Made by a program: the position numbers and the translations under genes. Positions 1 to 5,674 of a stretch of DNA of 6,049 bases are shown here, one piece after another. The stretch lies in contig USSH01000161.1 of assembly GCA_900557435.1 (NCBI GenBank), positions 1-6,049 of the forward strand. The letters are read 5' to 3'. Numbering within the stretch: position 1 is the first letter of the stretch; every line of letters begins with the position of its first letter. The notes below the pieces were generated by a model that saw only the letters and a list, made by a program, of their open reading frames with translations, searched no databases and had not been told where the DNA came from. The stretch is from an uncultured Coprococcus sp. (GTDB lineage: Bacteria > Bacillota > Clostridia > Lachnospirales > Lachnospiraceae).

Positions 1-901
1 ATGTAACAACATATCCGCTCTTCTCAGATGCGAGTGTGTTATATGATGAATCACTATACTCCAATACAAGATCTTTGCAGCTGGTCTCGATGATATCTGA
101 GATTCCACAGCCTGCAAGGAAGTTGATTCCCTGCTGGATAGCATCATCCTGGCTCATCGTTGCAGTGTTGGCTGTATCCTCTCCGTCATAGTAATCACTG
201 CTGTAAGTATACAGGGATGTTGCGCCTTCCTTAGGTCTGTAGTTGATGAGCTGATCTGATGGATAGTAATCTATGGAGAATCCACCGCTTGTGCCAGTCT
301 CTGTTGAGTTGAATGAGATCATATACATATTCTCACCCTTTGAACCGACAAATGCCTCTGCCGAGTAATCTCCGGCACCCTCTCTCTCATCTGCAGCTGT
401 CTTCAACTGTTCCTTAAGAGATTTGATATAATCGTCAAAGTAAGACTTTTCATCATCACTTGTAACCTGTTCAGCAAGCTTCTGGTAATTCTCAATCTCT
501 CTCTCGATATCTCCCTTGTATGGTTTCTCCCAGCTATACGCATATACACCGGCACTCACGTCAAAGAAATTCTCGCACACTCTCTTCTTATATTCATTGT
601 CCACGGTGTTCTGCTGGTAATACGACACAGACATCTTATCTGTATCCGGCACATTGATCTTAGTGGCATTCACCTTAACTTCTGTGAGTCCTGTCTCGCT
701 GTCTATTCCCTCAAGTGTGCCCTCATATGAGTCAGGCACATCCAGTCTCGATGCAAGCTTTCCGCCTCCGCCTGAACCATCGCTATCATCACCCATATTG
801 TAGTCAACTTTCTTCTTACCGCATCCGGCAAGCACAGTAGATGCCGCAAGCGTTGTCACAAGAAGCATAGTCAGTGCTTTTCCATAACCTTTTTTCTTCA
901 T
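1..901 (-). CDS. Unidentified secreted lipoprotein, 3' end cut by window edge
   Basis: The frame is open from an ATG at 901 to the left edge (300 residues, no stop), so the C-terminus is missing. The N-terminus is a lipoprotein signal: positively charged MKKKGYGK, a hydrophobic core at about residues 9-25, and the lipobox L24-A25-G26-C27. The mature protein should therefore be lipidated on Cys27 and anchored on the outer face of the membrane. A KKK and Gly-rich linker (residues 29-48) follows, then a polar domain. Residues about 130-176 look like a charged amphipathic helix or short coiled coil, and residues 200-300 are Tyr/Ser/Asp rich. The start is supported by an AGGAAAGG site 10 nt upstream and a promoter at 978-1006. 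The helical stretch and the preceding VNATKINVPD segment remind me weakly of DUF6034-type clostridial lipoproteins, but I cannot confirm this. It follows the ABC exporter genes on the same strand and may be a surface partner; that link is inference from position only. Confidence 0.9.
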   Translation of the reverse strand, partial: MKKKGYGKALTMLLVTTLAASTVLAGCGKKKVDYNMGDDSDGSGGGGKLASRLDVPDSYEGTLEGIDSETGLTEVKVNATKINVPDTDKMSVSYYQQNTVDNEYKKRVCENFFDVSAGVYAYSWEKPYKGDIEREIENYQKLAEQVTSDDEKSYFDDYIKSLKEQLKTAADEREGAGDYSAEAFVGSKGENMYMISFNSTETGTSGGFSIDYYPSDQLINYRPKEGATSLYTYSSDYYDGEDTANTATMSQDDAIQQGINFLAGCGISDIIETSCKDLVLEYSDSSYNTLASEKSGYVVT

Positions 902-911
902 AAAATACCAA

Positions 912-919
912 CCTTTCCT
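912..919 (-). promoter_or_regulatory. Ribosome binding site of the lipoprotein gene
   Basis: AGGAAAGG on the minus strand, 10 nt before the ATG at 901. It supports that start over the internal ATG at codon 12, which would destroy the signal peptide. The spacing is slightly long. Confidence 0.6.
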
Positions 920-977
920 GCCTGATCCCCCTTGAAATCATCTGTAATTTCACACTGTTCCAAGCGCATTTGACAAA

Positions 978-1006
978 ATTATAATATATTTTAAAATTAG
1001 TTACAA
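978..1006 (-). promoter_or_regulatory. Predicted sigma-A promoter for the lipoprotein gene
   Basis: On the minus strand, a -35 box TTGTAA (1006-1001; 4 of 6 consensus bases) is followed by exactly 17 bp and a perfect -10 box TATAAT (983-978). The spacer is very AT rich. Transcription would start near 971, giving a leader of about 70 nt before the ATG at 901. This suggests the lipoprotein can be expressed independently of the exporter operon upstream. The leader holds a weak 6-bp dyad (TGAAAT/ATTTCA, 933-952), too small to call a riboswitch. Confidence 0.6.
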
Positions 1007-1009
1007 CAA

Positions 1010-1049
1010 ATATGTCATTCATTAACATTTGTTCAGCTTTATGACATAT
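1010..1049. repeat. 9-bp perfect inverted repeat between ATPase B and the lipoprotein promoter
   Basis: ATATGTCAT (1010-1018) and ATGACATAT (1041-1049) are perfect reverse complements separated by 22 nt. The repeat begins 1 bp after the stop codon of ATPase B and ends 3 bp before the -35 box of the predicted lipoprotein promoter. As RNA it would be a weak, AU-rich stem with a 22-nt loop and no clean U-run after it, so it is a poor intrinsic terminator. As DNA it could be a pair of half-sites for a regulator. Neither role is proven. Confidence 0.5.
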
Positions 1050-1050
1050 C

Positions 1051-2055
1051 TTACTCTTTCGTGATAATGACCTTGCCATCCACAACCTGCACCTTGACCT
1101 TGTTGCTGTCGATTCCCGCAGCAGCAAGCATATCAGGGCTTATCTGTACTCGATTGGCCTTATCAAGTATTGAGAATTCCTCATGCGAATCATCTGACGA
1201 GAAGCCATCTGTTGACAGCTCGCTCATTCTTTCCTTATATGATTCCTTCATGATCTTCTCTGTGCTTATCTTTCCATCAGCAATCATAACCACACGGCCA
1301 ACCTTGTTGGCAAGGCTGATATCATGGGTAACAATGATGATCGTTATGCCGAGTTCTTCATTCAACTTCCTGAACAGATCCTGTATCATATTGGATGTCT
1401 TTGTGTCCACCGCACCGGTAGGCTCATCCGCAAGGAGTATCTTAGGGTTATTCGCAAGTGCTATGGCAATGGCAACTCTCTGCTGCTCTCCTCCTGACAT
1501 CTGCGAAGGATAAGAATTTATCTTGTCCTCCAGACCCACTCTGCACAACAGATCATGAGCTCTTGCATATTTGTCTTCTTTGTTGCTCTTGTCGAAATAC
1601 ATTGGCACCTGGACATTCTCTATGGCCGTCATATACGGAAGAAGGTTTCTCGAATTCTTCTGCCACACGAAACCTACCGTATGCTTTCTATATTCCACAA
1701 GTTCTTTATCAGTCATAGCAAACAGATCCTTGCCGTCCACATACAGCTTACCCGCCGTAGGTCTCTCAAGACCTCCTATCATATTGAGAAGTGTTGATTT
1801 ACCAGATCCGGATTTTCCTATAACCGCCATGAGCTCACCGTACTTGATGTTGAGCTCAAGCCCCTGAAGAGCCATAACCTCCACGTCGTCAGTCTTGTAT
1901 ATCTTGACCAGACTATCACATTCTATGATGTTCTCGTTGGAAGCCTCATCCAAGGAACCGCCTGATGTGGCATCATCAAACAATTCATTATCCGAAGCCT
2001 TTTTCTCGTTTTCTTTTCTTTCCGCAGCCGCATCCTCAGCAGCCTGCTGTTCCAT
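1051..2055 (-). CDS. ABC transporter ATP-binding protein B (MacB/LolD family) with AbrB-like C-terminal tail
   Basis: ATPase subunit of the exporter encoded upstream; it hydrolyses ATP at the cytoplasmic face. With the ATG at 2055 the protein has 334 residues. All motifs are intact: Walker A GKSGSGKST (80-88), Q-loop Gln132 in FVWQ, signature MSGGEQQR (186-193), Walker B ILLADEP (206-212, catalytic Glu211) and switch His244. The NLLP segment after the Q-loop fits the MacB/LolD group. The protein is about 100 residues longer than a typical LolD. It has an acidic, Gln/Ala/Glu-rich N-terminal extension of about 42 residues and a C-terminal extension of about 70 residues, whose last 41 (294-334, FSILDKANRVQISPDML and on) resemble an AbrB/SpoVT swapped hairpin. 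A TTG at 2082 would add nine residues and overlap ATPase A by 11 bp. I prefer the ATG because AAGGAG (2073-2068) precedes it. Last gene of the exporter block. Confidence 0.95.
   Translation of the reverse strand: MEQQAAEDAAAERKENEKKASDNELFDDATSGGSLDEASNENIIECDSLVKIYKTDDVEVMALQGLELNIKYGELMAVIGKSGSGKSTLLNMIGGLERPTAGKLYVDGKDLFAMTDKELVEYRKHTVGFVWQKNSRNLLPYMTAIENVQVPMYFDKSNKEDKYARAHDLLCRVGLEDKINSYPSQMSGGEQQRVAIAIALANNPKILLADEPTGAVDTKTSNMIQDLFRKLNEELGITIIIVTHDISLANKVGRVVMIADGKISTEKIMKESYKERMSELSTDGFSSDDSHEEFSILDKANRVQISPDMLAAAGIDSNKVKVQVVDGKVIITKE
1469..1503. repeat. 35-bp exact direct repeat, copy 1 (in ATPase B)
   Basis: This stretch is identical base for base to 2286-2320. It encodes [11 protein letters not shown] plus most of an Ile codon, the ABC signature region, in both ATPase genes. 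The identity includes every synonymous position, although the flanking sequence of the two genes is clearly diverged. Confidence 0.85.
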
Positions 2056-2067
2056 ACCATAGACGTA

Positions 2068-2073
2068 CTCCTT
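2068..2073 (-). promoter_or_regulatory. Ribosome binding site deciding the start of ATPase B
   Basis: AAGGAG on the minus strand overlaps the TAA stop of ATPase A (2074-2072). It lies 12 nt before the in-frame ATG at 2055, but only 7 nt before an out-of-frame ATG at 2060. The alternative TTG start at 2082 lies upstream of this site and has only a poor GGTGAG 4 nt before it. The arrangement points to translational coupling between the two ATPases. Confidence 0.6.
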
Positions 2074-2824
2074 ATCGCCCAACTATCTCACCATCCTCTA
2101 TCTCATATACCACATCTCCGAGTTCCATAAGTTTAGGGTCATGGGTAGTCATCACAATCGTGATCCCCTCTTTGTAAACCAGCTCCTGAAAAAGCTTCAT
2201 AACGGCAAGTCCTGAAGCTGTATCAAGTGCTCCTGTAGGCTCATCGGCAAATATTACCTTCGGCTTATGTGCCACAGCCCTCGCTATGGCAACTCTCTGC
2301 TGCTCTCCTCCTGACATCTGATTCGGAAAATGCGACATTCTTGATGAAAGTCCGACAAGATCAAGCACCTGTCTTATTCTTGCGTCCCTGTTGCCTTCAT
2401 AATCTGCAAGTCTGAGACCGAAATCCACATTCTCATACGCACTCATTATCGGTATAAGTGCCACCGACTGGAATACAAAACCTATATTATATCTTCTAAG
2501 TTTCTCTTTTTCTTTCTCGTTCATCTGGCTGTACACATGACCACCCACGATCACCTCGCCCTCTGTCGGTTCGTCCAGTGCACTGAGGATATTTAGGAGT
2601 GTTGTCTTACCTGAACCGGAACGTCCCTTTAGTATAGTCAGCTTTCCGGCCGGCACCCTCATATCTATACCCTTTAATGCATAGAAATCCTCGCCGCTTC
2701 CAAGTCTGAAGCATCTCTTTATGCCCTGTGCCTCTATCATGACTTCGTCCATCATGCCGCCTGTCTGCATATCAGCTGCAGCAGGATCAAATATATAATC
2801 TGTGTTCATCATGTTATCACTCAT
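2072..2824 (-). CDS. ABC transporter ATP-binding protein A (MacB/LolD family)
   Basis: Cytoplasmic ATPase of 250 residues, the first of two in this operon. The motifs are complete: Walker [10 protein letters not shown] (67-75), Q-loop Gln119 in FVFQ, signature SGGEQQR (171-177), Walker B VIFADEP (190-196, Glu195), D-loop ALD (199-201) and switch His228. This is the compact LolD/MacB layout with no C-terminal domain. The core is preceded by a Met-rich, acidic 27-residue leader not seen in minimal LolD proteins. The start is well supported: GGGGGAGG (2840-2833) sits 8 nt before the ATG, and only 3 bp separate this gene from the permease stop codon. It probably pairs with ATPase B as a heterodimer under the permease. 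The family is known to drive outward mechanotransmission or export of peptides, lipoproteins or drugs; the actual substrate is not readable here. Confidence 0.97.
   Translation of the reverse strand: MSDNMMNTDYIFDPAAADMQTGGMMDEVMIEAQGIKRCFRLGSGEDFYALKGIDMRVPAGKLTILKGRSGSGKTTLLNILSALDEPTEGEVIVGGHVYSQMNEKEKEKLRRYNIGFVFQSVALIPIMSAYENVDFGLRLADYEGNRDARIRQVLDLVGLSSRMSHFPNQMSGGEQQRVAIARAVAHKPKVIFADEPTGALDTASGLAVMKLFQELVYKEGITIVMTTHDPKLMELGDVVYEIEDGEIVGR
2286..2320. repeat. 35-bp exact direct repeat, copy 2 (in ATPase A)
   Basis: This is the partner of 1469-1503, 817 bp away. It encodes the same ABC signature residues in ATPase A. Homologous recombination between the copies would produce one in-frame hybrid ATPase, with the Walker A half of A joined to the Walker B half of B. 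Confidence 0.85.
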
Positions 2825-2827
2825 AGT

Positions 2828-5659
2828 TTAATCCTCCCCCAGTTTCAATGCCTGTGTTATATTCATCTTCTTGAGTATAGTCCTTATGACTACGAAACAT
2901 ATGATGAACATAAGTACAACAACAGCTGTGAGCTTTATCAGGTCATATGGATCAACAGCTATCGATATTGCTATATTGTGTGATTCAGGCAGATACACTA
3001 TTGCCACAAGCTTTACAAATAAGATCGTCGCCGCAGCTCCAACCCCATATCCCGCAAGACTGGCAAGAACAGAACTGAATATCTGCTCATTTATCAGCAT
3101 CTTATTGATCTCACGCATGCTCATACCCATGGCTCTGTATATACCAAACAACAGCTCTCTCTGCTTTATAGAAGTTATCCAGTATATCAGGAATCCAACC
3201 ATACAAAGTATGATGGCTATGATGAATGACAGTGAGAAAAGTCCATTTGTTATAAGGACAAGTGGTGACTCCTGCATCTCCTGAATGTCTTTATCCAGAC
3301 TGTCATACTGAACTATATTGATATCTTCTGCGTCAAGCGCACTGAGGACATCCTTGTAGCTCTTGCCGTCTGCAATTCTCATCCACACCTGATAAGGAGT
3401 CTGGCTGAATGCGCTCACTACATAAGCGTAGTTTGCAACCACAAGATATCTTTCAACTTCCTCCATCTCACCTTCGGAGTTCTTCTGATAAACATACTGC
3501 TGGAATCCAGGGAATGCATCGACAATGGCGCATACCGTTCCACTAGGTGATGCTATCTCCTCCTTCTCCTTGCCTTTCAGCGGACTGTATCTCGCATAGT
3601 TTATGGAATCTCCGACTTTTATATTGTATTTCTTTGCAAGGTTGGATGATATGATCACTCCATTTGACACCTCTGCAATGTCATTCAGATAGTTGAACCA
3701 GTGCTCTTTGTTAAGACCACTCTGCAGTTTTGCTGTCTCACCAAATTCCTTGGTATTTATACCCATGAGAACACTGCCTGCAAGCTCCTCGCCTCCGGCC
3801 TTTATAACCGCATCGTCATCATATATAACCCTTGTAACCTTGTCGCACACTGAACCCTCAAGCTTTGTATATCTCTCAAAGTCGCCCTCAGTGTAATACC
3901 AATGCGTCTTCTTGTTCTTGTCTATATACATGCCCCTGGTCCACTGTTCCTGCACGACCAGATCTGTTCCAAGGTTATAGTTTATACGTTTTGTCTTGTT
4001 GTCATTTATCGTTCGTGCCATGTTGGAATTGAACATACCCATGGCAATGGTCATAACGAGGAATACCGATATGAATCCCTGTTTCTTGACTGTTCTGGTT
4101 ATCTGCAGGAACGAAGCATACACTGCAGGCGACCATCTCTTCTTGCCTATCTTATATATCAGTCTTATGAGATACTTGATAAGTCTGAGCACCAGAAGTC
4201 CCACTGCAAATATAAACAATGACGAGTTCAGGAATATAACCGGATCAGGTCTCTTTCCTGAAAGTATATCCAGTGCTATCGTAGACTTCTGCTTGTTATA
4301 GTTATAAAGCAGGTATATCGAAAGTGCCACCAGTATCACATCGACAAAGAATTTCTCCCAGAAAGGCTTATAGTTCACCTTGCCTGTTCTGCTCTTTTGC
4401 TCAACTATAGAATTCTTGGCATATTTCAGGACCGGCAGTGTCACGAAAAGTATCGCTATCAGGGCTGCTGCCACACTATATACAAGCATCCACGGATCTA
4501 CGCCATAGAAATGTGTATCCTTGAATTCAAACTTGAGAAACGAGCTCGAGCTCGCTGCCATTTTACATAGCAGGTATCCCACCGGTATTCCGATGATGAT
4601 CGCAACAAATGACAGTATCGCCGACTGTCCGAGATATATGCCAAGCACCTGTTTTGTACTTGTACCACGGCTCTTGAGCATTGCGATCTCGCCGTCCTCC
4701 ATCTCAAGTATCTGACTGGATACCATATATATAAATGCCAGGAGAAGAACAAGGATTGGGAGTTCAAGAACCCATATGATAATTCCTATCGTCTTGGCAT
4801 CGCCCCTATAATCGATGAGCACACTGCTGAAATTCTGTGAAAAGCTCTTATCCGACTTCTCAAATGACTTTATATAATAGAGGGTATCTGCCGCATTCGC
4901 GTGTGTTATCTGTGAATAATCAAGCATGTCGTTGACTTTGTAATATATCGTGAGGAAATTGTACTTGCTGATCATCTCATCAAAGTCGCTCTGTTTCACG
5001 TACACCTGCTGATCCAGTTCTGACAGCTGATCATACCAGAAGTTGTCTGAGTAGTCTTTCTCCTCAAATACGCCCACTATCTGATACTTCATAGGATTGC
5101 CACTTGCATCCTTGACATCGCCAAGGCCTGTATCTATGGTAAACACCTCTCCAACAACCAGATTGTATTCATCCAGATATCTCTGTGATATCAGACATGG
5201 ATAAACTCCATCCTGAGTCTTCGCCGTCTCAAGGCTGTCGCCGTATGTGATATTGATATGATCTTCAATGTTTGGCATGTAGACCATATTGAAATTTGCC
5301 CTGTGTCCGAGATTACTCTGTGTATACCCAGCCTCCAGACTGAGACTTATCTGGTTCTCCAAAGTATCGATCTCAAGATAATACTTCCACATGTCTTCAT
5401 ACTTTGCTATCCTCTTCAGAACAGCTTCTGAATCCTGATATTCATCAACCGCACAAGAGCCATCTCTTCCCATAGTAGCCGGATATTTATTCTGCTCTGT
5501 CATAGCCGCATCGAATTTGGAGGACATAAGCATATCCAGAGCTCCATTCTTAAACATAGGATTGCATGATGCCACAGCTACCAGAAGTATGATTCCCAGG
5601 AGAAGACAGGCATTGAGCCACTTTTTATTCAACAGCTTATGTGATAAAAATTTAAACAT
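2828..5659 (-). CDS. ABC transporter permease with two FtsX modules (MacB-like)
   Basis: Membrane subunit of 943 residues. By eye there are about ten membrane segments: 17-34, 289-314, 344-368, 390-412, 436-454, 474-497, 526-547, 801-827, 858-888 and 909-930. Two large extracytoplasmic domains (about 35-288 and 548-800) each carry MacB periplasmic-core-like segments (LISQRYLDEYNLVVGE near 156-171; GVIISSNLAKKYNIKVGD at 667-684). Each FtsX module has a cytoplasmic coupling segment after its first helix (DGEIAMLKSRGTSTKQVLG at 322-340; QRELLFGIYRAMGMSMREI at 833-851), where the ATPases should dock. The C-terminus, QALKLGED, fits the family ending. One chain therefore supplies both halves of the transporter, unlike MacB, which dimerises. 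Each outer domain holds exactly two cysteines (C69/C155 and C605/C710). The gene starts 15 bp after the adaptor, with AAAGGAG 5 nt before the ATG. Substrate unknown. Confidence 0.96.
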   Translation of the reverse strand: MFKFLSHKLLNKKWLNACLLLGIILLVAVASCNPMFKNGALDMLMSSKFDAAMTEQNKYPATMGRDGSCAVDEYQDSEAVLKRIAKYEDMWKYYLEIDTLENQISLSLEAGYTQSNLGHRANFNMVYMPNIEDHINITYGDSLETAKTQDGVYPCLISQRYLDEYNLVVGEVFTIDTGLGDVKDASGNPMKYQIVGVFEEKDYSDNFWYDQLSELDQQVYVKQSDFDEMISKYNFLTIYYKVNDMLDYSQITHANAADTLYYIKSFEKSDKSFSQNFSSVLIDYRGDAKTIGIIIWVLELPILVLLLAFIYMVSSQILEMEDGEIAMLKSRGTSTKQVLGIYLGQSAILSFVAIIIGIPVGYLLCKMAASSSSFLKFEFKDTHFYGVDPWMLVYSVAAALIAILFVTLPVLKYAKNSIVEQKSRTGKVNYKPFWEKFFVDVILVALSIYLLYNYNKQKSTIALDILSGKRPDPVIFLNSSLFIFAVGLLVLRLIKYLIRLIYKIGKKRWSPAVYASFLQITRTVKKQGFISVFLVMTIAMGMFNSNMARTINDNKTKRINYNLGTDLVVQEQWTRGMYIDKNKKTHWYYTEGDFERYTKLEGSVCDKVTRVIYDDDAVIKAGGEELAGSVLMGINTKEFGETAKLQSGLNKEHWFNYLNDIAEVSNGVIISSNLAKKYNIKVGDSINYARYSPLKGKEKEEIASPSGTVCAIVDAFPGFQQYVYQKNSEGEMEEVERYLVVANYAYVVSAFSQTPYQVWMRIADGKSYKDVLSALDAEDINIVQYDSLDKDIQEMQESPLVLITNGLFSLSFIIAIILCMVGFLIYWITSIKQRELLFGIYRAMGMSMREINKMLINEQIFSSVLASLAGYGVGAAATILFVKLVAIVYLPESHNIAISIAVDPYDLIKLTAVVVLMFIICFVVIRTILKKMNITQALKLGED
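2833..2840 (-). promoter_or_regulatory. Ribosome binding site of ATPase A, inside the permease 3' end
   Basis: GGGGGAGG on the minus strand lies 8 nt before the ATG at 2824. It lies within the last codons of the permease, with the permease TAA (2830-2828) falling in the spacer. This is a typical coupled arrangement and fixes the ATPase A start against the many internal Met codons (5, 6, 19, 24, 25, 29). Confidence 0.75.
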
Positions 5660-5664
5660 CTTTT

Positions 5665-5671
5665 CTCCTTT
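5665..5671 (-). promoter_or_regulatory. Ribosome binding site of the permease
   Basis: AAAGGAG on the minus strand, 5 nt before the ATG at 5659, in the 15-bp gap after the adaptor stop codon (5677-5675). No terminator or promoter fits in this gap, so the adaptor and permease share a transcript. Confidence 0.75.
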
Positions 5672-5674
5672 CCC

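Noticed and set aside
105..121. A second FLAGCG motif in the lipoprotein (residues 261-266), like an internal lipobox.
   Set aside because: It lies deep in the mature protein with no hydrophobic signal before it, so it cannot act as a lipidation site. It is most likely chance.
1010..1049. Intrinsic terminator of the exporter operon.
   Set aside because: The stem has only two G-C pairs, a 22-nt loop and no uninterrupted U-run, so I list it only as an inverted repeat.
816..1127. Minus-strand open frame of 103 codons spanning the intergenic gap.
   Set aside because: It reads the ATPase B end, the intergenic DNA and the lipoprotein start in the wrong frame. The lipoprotein frame with its signal peptide and lipobox clearly wins.
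4541..4554. 14-bp perfect palindrome CGAGCTCGAGCTCG with overlapping SacI/XhoI sites, possibly an engineered junction.
   Set aside because: It is explained by two AGC-TCG serine codon pairs in the permease (residues 370-373). The protein is continuous on both sides.
5560..5577. VAVASC after the first membrane segment of the permease as a possible lipobox.
   Set aside because: The segment is the normal first transmembrane helix of this permease family, and the position before Cys lacks the usual L-[AS]-[GA]-C pattern.
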